Positions 1 to 13,383 of a stretch of DNA of 64,000 nucleotides are shown piece by piece; position 1 is the stretch's first letter, and every line of letters starts with the position of its first letter. A program made the position numbers and the translations under genes. The stretch is from Hyaloscypha bicolor E (taxonomy: Eukaryota; Ascomycota; Leotiomycetes; Helotiales; Hyaloscyphaceae): contig NW_020194628.1 of assembly GCF_002865645.1 (NCBI RefSeq), positions 1,116,001 through 1,180,000 on the forward strand. The letters are read 5' to 3'. The notes below the pieces were generated by a model. The model had not been told where the DNA came from and did no database searches. It was given only the letters and a program-made list of their open reading frames with translations.

Positions 1-102
1 GAGTAGCCAATAAGGCTGATTGAATGCTTATTAAGAGGGACAAAACAATCAAACGGGAGAAAATGTTGGAGAAACCTATCTAAAGAGCCGCATAAGCCAT
101 CA

Positions 103-175
103 TACTGAGGCCCACAGCTAGCTAGCGGACAAATCCGAGAAGCGAAAAGTGATTTTCTGATTTTCTGATTTTCGC
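103..175 (+). repeat. Left terminal inverted repeat of 9-kb element
   Basis: It begins TACTGAGGCC and runs through GCTAGCGGACAAATCCGAGA to a GATTTTCTGATTTTCTGATT stretch. It pairs with 9068-9140 on the opposite strand with only a few mismatches after the first ten bases. The inner half has a 9-bp internal repetition (TGATTTTCT). Confidence 0.9.
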
Positions 176-3100
176 ACTGGCGCCCCGCACACCCCCCCCC
201 CCCCTCCTCCCCAAGGCAGAATTCCTAATTAGGGATATAGCACCCACCACGTGACTTTCGGCTTGGATAACGCAATAATAGTAAGGCTGCTTGCTTGTCT
301 AATTAACGACCAGTAAGAGGCCTATACTACGCGTATAAAATTCATACTAAAATTTAGGCCCGATAGTAGTATAAGATAAAATTGAGTATGTAACTCACAA
401 ATTACTATAGTTAGATAACTACAGGCTATAAGCCCTTCAGAAATAATACTAATTTAATAGGGTTCTAATAATTTCCTTAAATATTCCCGCGAGGTTAAGA
501 AATAATAGAAAATTAAACTATTATAAAAATAACTAAGAAGCCGGCTGAGTATACTTTCTTTGGTAAATCTAAATTAATATAATTATATTACTATATCAAA
601 AAATAGGGGTAAATACCTTACTCGCGAGTGTTTTGGGTAACGTTATATTACTAAAAAAGTACTTATGGGGTATAAATAGTAATAGCATATCCTGAATCTT
701 AATCTCTATTAAAATAACTTAGTAAATTTTATTAAAGTTATATTATAACTTTTTAATAAATCTATTTAGGTTATATTATAAATCTTTACTAAATAGGCTA
801 TAGTAAATATTATATTAAGAAAAATTATAAATAGATTAAAAGATTTATATAGAATCTTAGTTATATTCGTATATAGTCTAATAGTAATTATAAGAATGAA
901 ATATCTAAATATATACTTAAATAGCAGATATATCTTTTCTTTATATATAGATTATAATCCTGTATTATCTGGGAGATATAAATAAGGAAATACTTGAGGA
1001 TCTTAAGAATTGCGGTTATATAGCTTTAATTACTAGAGTCATTTATATATATAAAAAGCTTGGTCTTATTTGCTATATAACTATAATAGATAGGCAAGTA
1101 GCGGACGAGTAATTATTTGTAATACTATAGAGTAAATTAAATAATAGGCGGGTTATAGGTTATAAATAGTAGTATTTATATATATACTTCTATTAATAAG
1201 ATTTATTAGTAATCCGGTTAGTCTTTCTATACTTTATTATTTTGCCCTAGCTTGGAAGATTAGGGCCTTATTTACTAATATATTTTATTAGTTATAAAAA
1301 GAGCTTATATATAATATTATAATTTCTGAATCCCGAGATAATTATATTATAAATATAACGGATATAGTCCAAGAAGAGAGAATATATTATACCTGGACCG
1401 GACTGGATTTGGTTAATTAATAGATATAATAAGCTATTACTATTTGGGATCGAGATATATATTTATATTAATACTTATTTATATAATATTATCTGAATAT
1501 ATATTGGAATCTCTAATTAAATTACCTATTTAGTTATATAATAGTATTTTCAGATTTGTATTTAAATAGGCTACTGCCCTTATTTCTTTAGGGCTAATTG
1601 AGGCTCTAAACTTCCCCTTATTACTAAAATATACTTTATATTTTTATAAATAGCTGATCCGTTAGTTATATATATAGAAAACTACTTTATTTCTAGGAAA
1701 AGTACCGAGAATTAGTAGATTAAATCCTAGTAATAGGAGCTTTAGAAAAGCTAGTTATACTAGTAGTATATAAGTAATTCCGTTTCCCTATATTTGCCCC
1801 TTATTCTTTTTATTATTAGAAGAAAGTATTAAATACTAATAATTATACTACTTTTTATTAAGGCTATTAGGTCTAGTATTATAGTACCGGATTATATAAC
1901 TAATTCTGATTAGTATATATAGAACTACTTTTAGAAACTGGCCTATACTAGGGATTATAATTACTAATACCTATAGAACCGGATTACTTTACTAATACTT
2001 TATATATAGCGGATCCAAAACGAGATATATAGGTTTACGGACTTGTAAAATATCTATAGGATTAGAAAAAACAGATCTAGGCCTAATATAGTAGCCGGCA
2101 AGCTATTTAGACTATATATAAGGCCCCTAGGCGGGGTATAGTACTAGGATTGCCCTATAGATATAGAGCTTTATAATATAATCTTTAATAATTATTTAGT
2201 TTAGGGTAAGTAATATAACCTTATATAGCTTTATATAAATAGTTTACTTATATACTAATATAGATATTAATAAGTTTCTACCGAGAGAAATACTAGAATA
2301 GTATTATTAGAAGCTTATATCTTATAGTATAAATATAGCCGATATTTATATAGGAGATACTAATAGAAATAGTAACTAATTATATATTTAAGCTTATTAC
2401 TAGCTCTAATATATAGTCCGGATATATATAGCTTTAGGGTAGCTACTAATATTAGAAGAGTCCGAGAAGCTAACTAGTAGATATAATACTACTATTATAT
2501 AAAATAGAATTCTCAAGTAAGTTATTCTAATAAATATAGAATATATAAATAATATATAGGCCGGAAGAATACCCGTATAGTTCCTAATAGTCTAGAACTT
2601 TACCCAGAAATAGCCCTTTATTAGTAATACTTCTAATAATATAGGGTAATTAAATAAGCCAGTTATGAAATAACTAGGTATATTAAGATAGATATTATTT
2701 ATTATTAAATATATTATTTTCGAAACCCTTTTCTTATTTTTAAGAGTAGTACTAATAGAATTATTAAATTTATTTACTATATAAATATTCTATATCCTTA
2801 AATTCTTATCTTTTAAAATAGTACTATTATTTCTCAAAACCTGCTCTAATATTATATATCCTATAGCCAAATACTAGTATAGTAATATCTAATATTATAA
2901 GTTCTATTAATTTACTAATAATAAATATAATATAGAGGCTACTACTTTACTTGCCCAGAATAGTAATACTAGTAGACTTAAACCTTATAGCTCTAGAATT
3001 CCGTTTATATCTGTCTCTCTTTTTATACCTGGAATACTTTAGATCCCTAGCTTTTCTTAGTATCCTTATTTTATATTTTTTCTTCTAGGAATATCTATTA

Positions 3101-6100
3101 TACCTATTTCTCTAGTTACTATTATTATATAGCTACTAGATACTAGTTCTATTTTATCTCAGGCTTCTCCTACTTTAATAGTCCTATAACTACTCTCTTT
3201 TATATTTCCTTTTATTATAAGCCATATTACTTAATCTAATTATTTTTCTAGTAGTACTTATACTACTATATAAGCTTAATAAACTACAAATACAAGAGTT
3301 ACTTAGGCTACTATCCAGGCCATAGCTCCTTATACCGGTAATAGGCTACCTGGAGCCCTTTAAGGTCTTATAAATCAAAATATAGCCGGGTTTAGTCTTA
3401 TGGAATTATAGACCGTAGTTTTATAACTAGTTTTCTATAAGTGGGTATTTAATAATATAAAGAATTAGAGAACTAAATAAAGAACCATTCAACTTTCTAA
3501 AGAAGTCGGTAGTAAGTTTTCTCCTATTTCTTTTACTAGATTCTCTATATGAATTCTAATAGATATTTTTTAATAGGTGGCTTTTAATTTGAAATAAATA
3601 ATCGAGTTTTTTCTATTCTTTTTAATATAGTTTCTTAATAGTTATTTCTTTATTTCTCTCTCTATATTAGCAGACTTATTTGCTATTATTAATTTATTAA
3701 TAATATAAATAAACTAGTATTCTATACTAGTCCTAATAATAAAAGAGCCCAGGAACTTATAGTTTTACTAGGTTCTATTTAAATTGTTTTTAATCTTTCC
3801 TACTATAGTATATATCTGGGCCCTAAGAATATCTAAATAATTTTCCTTATTTTATACTAGAATAAGACTTTATATAAAGATCTCTGTCTTAAAATTACTT
3901 ATAAAGAGCTAGAAAATACTTAGAAGATATAATAACTTAAGGAAATTAAATAATAGACTAAGGAGGCCCAGAAAGCTTAGGAAAGTATTACTTACTAGTA
4001 TAGGTATAAGATTTTAAAAGTAAGAAGGAATCTAATAAACTAGTAGATAAATAAAGATATATATATAATTCTCTTTTTTAATTCTGGCTCCTATTTTTTA
4101 TTTCTTTTATAGATTCTTTTTTGTTTTTAGGTTTAATTAACTTATATATACCAGAATTCTTTTCTACTTATTAATCTCTAGGAGCCGCAAGATAATACGG
4201 AAAGTACTATTAAAAGTACTACTAAAGCTAATCCTAATAATAATAATAATAATAGTAGTAGTAGTAGGCTATTAGATCCTCTTTTAATTTTACTATTTTC
4301 TTCTCTAGTAAAAGGGATTATAGTTAATCTTATAGACTATATAAGTATTATTTTATAGTAATAGATATATTAGAGATATAAATATATTACTTCTTTTTCT
4401 TATTAGATATAGAGAATTAATAAATATAATATCTTTAGCTTTATAAGTAAAACCTAAAGTATCCGGGCTATTACTAGTACTTTGCCTATTGCCCCGAACG
4501 GAAGTCTAACTATTATTATTAAACTCTCTAGGCTAATTACCTTATTTCTCCTGAGTAAACCTATTATATAAAGTCTAATAAATTATATATAAATATCTGC
4601 TAAGGTTAAAATAATTGAGAAAAATAGGCCTAATATCTAATATACTTTTTCTTATATCTTATAATTAGCTTAGTACTATTTTGGGTCTTATTTCTTTATA
4701 GATATATATATACTTGGAATTTATAATTAATACTTTAAAGTAATACTCTTTAATTAGTTCTTATATAATTTAAAAGTCAGGCTACTAAATTTAATACTTT
4801 TATAATACTTAAATCTACTTAAGTTTATAAAGTCTTATAATTATTAGGGCTTTTATAATTCTTTGCCTTTTAAGTTTAATACTCAAATAGTATTATATAC
4901 TTTACCTTTAGTATAAAGAAGGCTCTTAAAAGTCTAGGATTATAAAGGGATTTTTATATTAAGGATATATTAAAAATATATTATATTATAATAATAAAAT
5001 TACAGGTATTTATATATAGATATATAATATATTAGACTAGTTATACTAAAAACTATACTATATTTATATATAAAGTTACTAATTATTTTATATTAATACC
5101 GGACTCATATAGTTATATAACTTTATATAATTAGCTAGCTATAGAAAAGCCCTAAAGCCCAAAACTTATAAAGAATCTCAAGGGCTTTAGGGCTTCTGAA
5201 CTATTACTGGCACCCGGTACTTTTTAGAAAAAGAGTATAATATATTCTATAATAGATAACCTATTATAGATTATTTAATTTTTAAGTTAAGCGGAAAATC
5301 TAAAGGCTAGGCTTATAATTCAAGTCTTATTAAGGTTATTAAAGTCTTTACTAGCTAGTATTATAGATTTAATAAAAATATTATAGGAATTCTATAGGTT
5401 CTATTCTAATCTATCTAGAAAATATATATAGTATATCTCCTTATTTATTCCAATATTTATATATAATTCCTAAAAGTTAAACTATTACCTAAGAAGAGAA
5501 TAAGAAAGCTAGACTAATATCTTTAAAAACTAAGGCCTTAATAAGTCTATCTAGAAAAGCTTACTAATTCTTCTAAAAATAATCTAAGAAAAGTTTGAGT
5601 TTATTATATATTATGATTTATATAACTAGGAATAGGAACTACTTTAATAGGCTAGAAAGAGTTTCTTATATAGCTTATTTATATAACTAGGGACAGGGAT
5701 TTGAGTTTATTATATAGAATTATTTATATATAGAGACTTCTACTATAAACTCCTTATTTGGATTAATTAGTTAAACCTATTTTTAATACTAAGTCTTTAT
5801 TAAGGCAACTTCCTGCTTCCAGAGGCTTTAAATAAAATAGCTAATAAGTTTCTTAGCTATTAGCCAAGACTTATTAGCTAGAAAATCTATAAGTAATAGA
5901 TAAGATTATAAAGTAGAACTTCTCTAATTATAATACTAAAACGTTTTATTATAGTATAAAGTAATTAGATATAGAAGCCCCGTTAAATATAATATATTTC
6001 GAACTATAAGTTTATAAGATAAATATAGAAAGTCTTAGTATTTAACTAGTATTATAGTCTAGTCTAAAAGTACCTATTATCTTTTATACCTAATTTAATA

Positions 6101-6740
6101 GAAATAAGAAGTATTTATATTTTAACTCAAGGAATAATTAGGACTTTTATATAGACTTAGGGTAGTGGTTTATTTTATAAAGAGAGAATAAACCAGAAAT
6201 ATTTATATTATATTAATTTTTGGGAAGAGTTATAGTAAATACTATAACTTCTGGAATACTTTTAAGGAAGCTCTCTCGAATTAAAGTAGACTGATTTATA
6301 ATTCCAAAAAATCTATAGAAGTCTTATATATCCGAGAATATAAGTATTTAAGATAAATACTATTTGAGTTCTAACCTATAATAAAAGGAAAATAAAGTAT
6401 ATAAAATAAAATATATAAAGTAAAAATAAAATAAAATATTCGGATATTTAATAAATAAAAAGCCCAATTATAGGTTATAAGAATTAGTACTAATTAGATA
6501 TATATATAGTAATATTAAAGGAAAGGTAAGGCAAGGGGAACTAAAAAGTAAGTTAGTATATATTCTATAAAAGCAAATAGGGAAATATCTAAATAGCCCG
6601 AAAGTAAGAAATATATATTAAAGAAGTTAAGATTAGAAAAAAAAGAACTATTTCCTATAAGAATAAGTTAGTATATATTCTAAGATAAAGAATAGAAATA
6701 CTTAGTAGTAGCCCAAAAGCTTTTATAAGTATTAAAGAAA

Positions 6741-7400
6741 AAGAGGAGGTATTAAAGTTCGGAGAGATCTAAATAGGAATTAGCCTCTTTTTTAAAAGTT
6801 CGAAAGAGGATATTCCTAAAGGGCCCAAAGGTATAAGAGATATTGGAAAAGGGGAGGAGGTATTAAAGTTCGGAGGGAGCTAAATAGGAGTTAGCCTCTT
6901 TTTTAAAAGTTTAAAAAAAAGTATTTCCAAAGGGCCCGAAAGTATAAGAGGTATTAGAAAAGGAGAGAAGGAGATATTAGAAAAAAAAAAAGGAATCTAA
7001 AATTTAGTTTTCTAAGAAGTAAGTGGGTTAAAGACTTATAGTATAAGAGTTCTGGATAAAAGTAACCCAGAAGTAGTAGTTAGATACTAGCTTTTGGTAT
7101 TATTAGTAGAAGTATTAAAGGAGGAGGGGTTCGGAGGAGGGGTTTAAAGAAGTTTAGAGGAGGAGAGAAAGGTTATAAAACAATTAGATACTAGTTCTTG
7201 GTATTAATAGAAGAAGTATTAAAAGAGGAGGGGTTTAAAAGAGAGGTTTGGAAAAGGGGTAAAGAGGAAAGGTAAGGAGGAGTAAGGAAGAGAAAAGGAA
7301 AGTTATAAGGTAATTAGATACTAGCTCTTAGTATTAATAGAGATATTAATAAAAGTATTAATAAAGGTATTAATAGAGAAGGTATTAATAGAAGGCAGAA
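6741..7400. repeat. Degenerate tandem repeats inside the 9-kb element
   Basis: Two adjacent units of roughly 110 bp (from about 6741 and 6851) both carry GAGGAGGTATTAAAGTTCGG followed by a TTAGCCTCTTTTTTAAAAGT stretch. Downstream, three spaced units starting near 7080, 7184 and 7313 share TTAGATACTAG followed by a TTGGTATTA-like and AGTATTAAAGAGGAGG-like segment. These are purine-rich and may be amino-acid repeats of the former transposon protein or non-coding subterminal repeats; I cannot tell which. Confidence 0.6.
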
Positions 7401-8159
7401 GCTCTTAATATTAATAGTAAAATCGAAAAAATATAGAAGAAAGATAAAGGTTTTAGAGCGAAAATGGAATAGAGTTATAGTTTTATAGAAAATAAAATTA
7501 CTAGTATAAAGTAATTATATTATTATATAATTCTATATTTACTTTTACTATTTATTAAGAATATATATTTCTTAGGAGAAAGTATTACTTAGAATTCTTG
7601 AGTTTTTTTAATTTAATAACTATATATACTAAAATAAGGGAATTCTTCTTATCTAAAAATTATAATTATAGTATTACTAAATATAGAAATATAGAAGTTT
7701 ATATAATAAGCTATATATAGAGATTTGAGGAAAATTAAATTATCTTGAATTATTTATAATTAGTAAAGTAAATTAGCTAACTATACGAGTCGAGTATAGT
7801 TTAATTATTATTAATATACTTTAGCTTTTATAAATTAGTAAAAGAAAGAATATTTATATTTTTATTTTTATAACTATAATATCTAAAATTATAATTTTTT
7901 TAATATTTAAATATACTTAACCTAGGGCTATTAAATACTAATATTTCTATTTTTAGATATTATTTATTATAAATTTATTCGGATTTAAATAATTATATTA
8001 AATATATATCTTTATATTCTAAAGATAAATAATAAAGATATAGCTATACTAGCTTTAACCTTAGCCTTAACCTTAATTTTAATTTCTTTCCGAAAATAAT
8101 TTTGATTTTAATATATAATACTATTATTAAAGCTTTTCTTTATTAAAGATATATTAAAT

Positions 8160-8777
8160 ATGGCTTTAAATAATAGCTCTAGTAAAAGTAAAAGTAGTAG
8201 AAAAGATAATAAAGCTATAAATAAACGGAAAAATAATATTTATAATATACTTTCTAATAATTCAGACTTAGTCTATAATATCCTTTTCTATTAATATATT
8301 TAATTAATAAATCCCTTTATTCCTTAACCTCCTCCTTATATATAACCTCTTTTTTTTCCTTTATAATAATACTTTAATCTCTTTATATTATCTAATAATA
8401 TTACTAAAGTAATAAAGCAAATTAATAATAAGACTAAAGTTAGAGAGATAGAGCTATATTAGGGCAGGGAACTAAAGGAATTAGAGAAAGGTAAGGCAAA
8501 TCTGGAGGCAAGCTTAGTATATATTTATAAAACCGAATTCTCTTAAGCTTATATTATTTATAGTAATAAGAAGAGACCGAGGGGTCCTTTCAAATACTAT
8601 ATAGTTATAGAAGGCAAATTTAATAGTATTTATATAAATTATAGATATAATAATAATAGTAAAGTCTATACTTTCTATTAACTTAATACTAATCCTACCA
8701 AGTCTGGAAAGCCTCGCTCTATATCTGTAAAACCCTTTATACCAAAGCCTCGACTGCCTATAAGATATAGAAAGTAA
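8160..8777 (+). pseudogene. RIP-destroyed ORF with zinc-ribbon-like (DUF3716-type) relic
   Basis: From an ATG at 8160 one frame stays mostly readable, interrupted by TAA/TAG codons that look like RIP of CAA/CAG. Near 8560-8690 the frame reads a GPF-x-YY-x-V-x-x-x-G-x-F stretch followed by Y-x-N-Y and Y-x-F. If the tyrosines replace cysteines (TGC/TGT to TAC/TAT is a RIP change) this matches the C-x2-C ... GPF-x-x-C ... C-x-N-C ... C pattern of the fungal DUF3716 family. That identification is inference from spacing. No functional product is possible as the sequence stands. Confidence 0.4.
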
Positions 8778-9067
8778 GTATAAAGACAGATATAAGATTA
8801 GAAGGCAATAGGAAAGGAGGTTGCAGTAGAGGAGAGTAAGGATACTAGAGGAGAAGGGGACGAAGGAGATATAGATAATTCGAGTAATATAGGTAGTACG
8901 GAGGATACAGAAAGTAAGGGAGATAGAGATATACCTCGTAATCCATGGGATTTGCCTTATAGACTATGCAAGCTAAGGGGGGGTTAGGAGTAGTCGAGAA
9001 TAAGGCGTGTATGCTGTACTTTTTTTTTTTAGTGAGGTGTGGTGGGGGGGGGGGGGGGGGTGTGGGC

Positions 9068-9140
9068 GCGAAAATCAGAAAATCAGAAAATCACTTTTCG
9101 CTTCTCGGATTTGTCCGCTAGCCCGCTAATGGCCTCAGTA
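9068..9140 (-). repeat. Right terminal inverted repeat of 9-kb element
   Basis: Reverse complement of 103-175 over 73 bp with few mismatches, ending ...GGCCTCAGTA directly before the CATCA duplication. TIR identity is far higher than expected for the RIP-damaged interior, since the TIRs contain few mutated sites. Confidence 0.9.
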
Positions 9141-9145
9141 CATCA

Positions 9146-10174
9146 GCCGATACCGAGCAAGTGCCGGATACAGTTGCCTACTTACTATCTATAACAGCAA
9201 AAGTATCCGTGATTTGAAACCTCACCCGGGAGGAATGCGATCGTGGTGCCCGGCTGTGTGAGCCGGCTGCGACACCACTACGGAAATTGGTCTCTGCCAG
9301 ACTTCACAGCAGGAAAAACAGTTTGGAGAGAGTATTATATCTAGCAGATCTTGAGTGATACTTGAGTGCAAACTCTACAATATTTTTGCTCAGGTCGTGC
9401 TAGAAATGGTGAGTTAAGGAAATCTGAATGCTGCGGGATATATACTATTAAGCCTTCATCATCACACTTTTCCGTTGAATTAAAGATTACTTATTTGAAT
9501 AAAAGCATAGCAATACCGTAGGCACACATTGATAGTGACACTGCTCAGCACCGACATCGTGGCAACTATTAGTGCATTCACATGGCATCTGCTAGTCATT
9601 TGCAGTCGTGAATAGCACGACTAATGTCCTCCGCTAAATTGAGCTTTATAAAGTTCGTCACGTGCTTCTACGCTAAGCCTAATCTGGAAGGAGCGCAGGC
9701 AGCCAGAATTCCCGCTAGCCAGAATTTCCAGGCATCTAACCGCCCTGCAAACCAGTAAAAACAAAGAGATTCTTAGAATTCCCACTATATTAGTAGCAGT
9801 CGTGTCACAGTTCTGGCGTACGTACCAGGTTAGGGACAGTGTCACGGGCTCCGCGCGCTCGCGTTGTTACGGTTGGCACGTCAGTTAGCTAGGTCAGTTG
9901 GCAACTGACCCGGTGTCACGTGATACAGCTAGCGGCAGGAATTGAGTCACGTGCCAAGGGAGTATAAAAGTAAACGAGCTTCCCTCAACTACATCTCTTC
10001 TCTCTTTACCTTTAGATTCTAAGAGATAGCTTAATGGATTCGATGCCACCATACTCTTTCCATATCTCGTGCTGTCACAAGTCGTTCATAAAAGGAGGCC
10101 CCGTTTCTAGCTACAGCACAGCCGCAAATGCAGAGCCTCATTCCTCATTCTTATTGATGTTAGTTGGAATAAAC
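9146..10174. other. Unique spacer between two transposons
   Basis: About 1 kb of normal composition with no convincing gene. It holds a near-perfect 19-bp palindrome (9892-9910), two CACGTG E-boxes (9917-9922 and 9948-9953) and a TATAAAAG box at 9963-9970. A small frame of about 45 codons opens at 10034 and stops at the Fot1-like insertion. This resembles a promoter whose gene has been lost or interrupted. Confidence 0.4.
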
Positions 10175-10176
10175 TA

Positions 10177-10221
10177 GAAGGTTTCACTGGCCAACCGCCC
10201 AAACTACTCAACCGCCCAAAA
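10177..10221 (+). repeat. Left TIR of Fot1/pogo-type element
   Basis: Pairs with 13208-13252 in reverse complement; only two bases differ near the outer end. Confidence 0.9.
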
Positions 10222-11499
10222 ATTAAAATCTTAATATTTAATTAACGCCTTAATAAAATTTTAATCCCTATTAAATACTAATACTTTATAGTATTCTCAA
10301 TCCCCTAATAGCTATATATTACTTTAAAATTATATAGTATTACTAAAATTATTAATTTAGTAGCATTTTTGGCATTTTTCTACTAATTTTTACCCTACTA
10401 TCTCTATCCCTTACTAATTTCTATATAATTAATTAAATATCTTATATAATATTCTAAATTCTTTAGTAATATATAGCTTAATATAAGAGAGTATATTAGA
10501 AAGTTTTTTGCATTATTATAATAATATTTCTTATTAAAAAAAATTTGGGGTAAGAATTAGTAACTTGTATTTAGTAGGGTAATAAGCCTAAATTTAAGTA
10601 CCTAATTCTTGGAATAAAGAATCGCTCATATTACTTAAATATTTAATTATAATTTAGGTACTATTCGATTTTTCAATTATAAAAGCTCAAATATTAATTA
10701 AATTCGCTATTATATAGTAAATCTTATATCTTTTTCTAATTAGCCAGAGCCTTTATAAGAACCTTATTATAAAATAGTCTTCTTTTACTCTTTCTTTCTT
10801 TAGTAGTAATAATTTCTAGAGGCTCAATTATCTTATTAACTAGCTTCTTTATTCTTTTTATTCTCTGCCTTATAGTCTTTTTGGGAAATTATTATTTTAA
10901 AGGTGAGGGAATAGTTAATTGGGTAAAAGAGAGAAGTATAGTTAATTAAAGCTTTATTAGTAGTTAAAGGATATTGGGAAAATCGATTTCTGGAAATATA
11001 TATATAATTAGAGGGCTTTTAAGAAAAGCTTTTGTCTTACTAGCTTTTGGTATTCTTAAAGCTTTTAATAGTTTTAGTATCACGAAACCGGGCTCTGGGC
11101 TTGGAAAGCAAAGTAGAGTGGCTCTTAATCCGAGAATTCTAAACTAAGGAAGGAAGCTCGTATATATAGGAGCTTTGGTATTCTAAATACTAGCCCCAGC
11201 CGCATGTGTCATTGCGTGATCACGTGACGCTAAATTTACTAGTAAAGCAGTAAAGCGTAATATTTAGTAGCTTTAATAATCGAATTATAAGAGTATTAAA
11301 ATTATTAATTTCTTAAAGTAAATCAGGGCCCTATTTTCGAAAATTATTAAAGATATAATTATAAAGCGCCTTTTATAATTTATATAAAGCCTTTAGTTTC
11401 TTCTTTTTTATAAGCTTCTTTTCTATTTCCTTTTTCTTAATTATCTTTACTTCAAGTATCTTTTTTATTAATTTAATATTTATTACTCTTATATCTATA

Positions 11500-13118
11500 A
11501 TTTTATCTTTATTCTTTTTTAATATCTTTTTCCGGTTCTTATACTTATTAGCTATATTAATTAGCTTTTTATTAATTATTTAAGAGAAAGTAGTCTTAGT
11601 AATTACTATAGTAGCTAAATTTATAAGCTTTTAGACTATAAGCTAAAGATCTTAGAAATGCCTTTATATATTAATTTGGGAGGCTTAAATTATTAACTAA
11701 TAAGTAAGAACTCTATTAAGCTTACTATTAATTTCTTTATTAACTTTAAGAATAGCTTTAATATTAGTAATATTCTCTAGAGTTATAATAATTAAAGAAG
11801 CTAGATTACTAGATATAGTTAGTTAACTAGATAAAGTAAGAGAATAAGAAATAGGAAAAGAAAGAAATATAAGAGCCTTTTATATATTTTCTTCTTTTTA
11901 TAAAATTATTATAAGTAGTATACTAATAATAATTTCGGGATTAAATAGAAAAAGGCTATACTTTCTCTAAAAGAAAATAATATTATAGTAATTAAGAATA
12001 TCTATTTATACTAATTATAATATTTCTAGGAATTTGAGCTTATTAATAAAATATCCTATACCCTAATAAGTCTTTTCTGTAAGATATATATAATATAAGT
12101 ATATTAGGGGCCCAAAAACTCTTATATTATATAGTTAAAGAATATAGGTTAAATAGGCTAGAAAATAAAAGAAAATTATTTTCTTTTCTTTATAAAACCT
12201 TACTACTTCTGGTATTATATAAGAACTATAGCTATTAAAAAGAAGTATTCTATACTTTTTCTTTTTTAATTTTAATATCTCTAGTTCAAATACCTCTTTA
12301 AATTACTTAATATAAAGCTTATTATTTATCTAATTCTTTTTAGAGATATAAATATATCCGGTAAGTAATACCTTAATCTAATTCTTAAAAAGAACCTTAG
12401 CTTTAAAAATAATATATAGACTAAGAACTTATTTATCTAAAGATATATACTTAATTAATAAAACCTATTCTCGACTGCCTTATTATATAATCTTAGGAGC
12501 TTTGGTTTTCCTAAAGTAAATAACCCGTACTTTAGCTAGTATTTCTATTATTATCTCTTTCTTATTTATATTATAAATATTATTATTATATATATTATAT
12601 TATACTTTCTTTATATAAAAAAGTTCAAAATACCTTATAATTTGCTCTAGATCCTCTATAATAATTCGATCTTTATTAAGGGATAGTATAATTCGAGATT
12701 TAAGATTAGAATAGTAGTTTAGGAAACCTTAATACTAATTCGTTCTAAGAAAGTTCTTTTTTAGATCTTCTTCTTATATCTTTAGTAACTTAATTACTAT
12801 TTTTTGAATCTAATAAACTATTAGGGGCTAGCCCTATACTTCCAATTTTCGAATATAATACTAAATAACTATCTCTTGCTTCCCTAATAACCGCTATTTT
12901 ACTACTATATCTTATTTCTTTGGTTTTGCTCTATTAATTTAATCTCGAAGGATTTCATATATAATTCTATACTCTCTCGTATATTTTCGAATAGATTTAG
13001 TTTTCTTGCTAGTATTATACTCGAGATAATTGTCATGGGCTATCTGTAATTATACGCTCTCAGAGAGCTCGTTGGGATCGTCAGGAAATTCGGCATAGTG
13101 ATTTTTCTTTACAGGCAT
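11500..13118 (-). pseudogene. RIP-inactivated pogo/Fot1 DDE transposase
   Basis: An ATG at 13118 (minus strand) opens a frame that remains aligned through many TAA/TAG stops, as expected from C-to-T changes in CAA/CAG codons. Around 12205-12250 it reads LLFNSYSSYI-x-PE, matching the LLxDGHxSHxxxE block of the DDE_1 superfamily. The catalytic Asp codon is changed to Asn (GAT to AAT) and histidines to tyrosines, all RIP-type changes. The next residues (VVRFYKEKKIIFLCF...YNIRVFGPL) match the region of DDE_1 that normally reads LQPLDVGVFGPL. The 3' limit is approximate. Confidence 0.65.
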
Positions 13119-13207
13119 ATTGAGGGGCTAAAAAAGCTTCAGAAAATAATTGATTTAGTAGCAAAATATTATGTGGGTATTGAATTATGATTTTTTGAAG
13201 GTAGCGA

Positions 13208-13252
13208 TTTTGGGCGGTTGAGTAGTTTGGGCGGTTGGCCAGTGAACACTTC
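13208..13252 (-). repeat. Right TIR of Fot1/pogo-type element
   Basis: Reverse complement of 10177-10221. The TA following at 13253 matches the TA preceding the left end. Confidence 0.9.
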
Positions 13253-13383
13253 TAGAGCCTAACCGTATTGGGCTTAGCGCTTATGCGTGGCTCGTATAAA
13301 CGTGGAGAGCGCGTAGGCCACCACAATGGAACAATATTATCTTCACCTTCGTCCAATATCTAGTCGACGGTAGATCACGTCAA

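Larger units (their letters stand above)
103..9140. mobile_element. 9.0-kb RIP-degraded TIR DNA element
   Basis: The block is bounded by 73-bp terminal inverted repeats (103-175 and 9068-9140) and flanked by the 5-bp direct repeat CATCA (98-102 and 9141-9145), which reads as a target-site duplication. The interior is extremely AT-rich, full of TA dinucleotides and stops in all frames, and contains no long ORF: the signature of RIP on both strands. Next to each TIR lies a C-tract (about 191-205) or its G-tract counterpart (about 9047-9061), also in inverted orientation. The only protein remnant I could recognise is near the right end (8160-8777). The superfamily is not assigned: 5-bp duplication and TIRs beginning TACTGAGGCC do not identify one to me. 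It marks one border of the gene island. Confidence 0.85.
10177..13252 (-). mobile_element. RIP-degraded Fot1/pogo-type (Tc1/mariner) transposon
   Basis: The element has 45-bp inverted repeats (10177-10221 and 13208-13252) starting GAAG and containing TTCACTGGCCAACCGCCC, with an inner GGGCGGTTG direct repetition. It is flanked by TA dinucleotides (10175-10176 and 13253-13254), the target duplication expected for Tc1/mariner. The interior is AT-rich and stop-ridden. On the minus strand a transposase relic is still recognisable. At 3.08 kb it is longer than a typical Fot1 element (about 2 kb). Confidence 0.85.

Noticed and set aside
4900..6450. Readable plus-strand frame in the 9-kb element that might be a transposase or tyrosine recombinase
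   Set aside because: With stops ignored, the reading does not show a DDE or recombinase motif I can defend.
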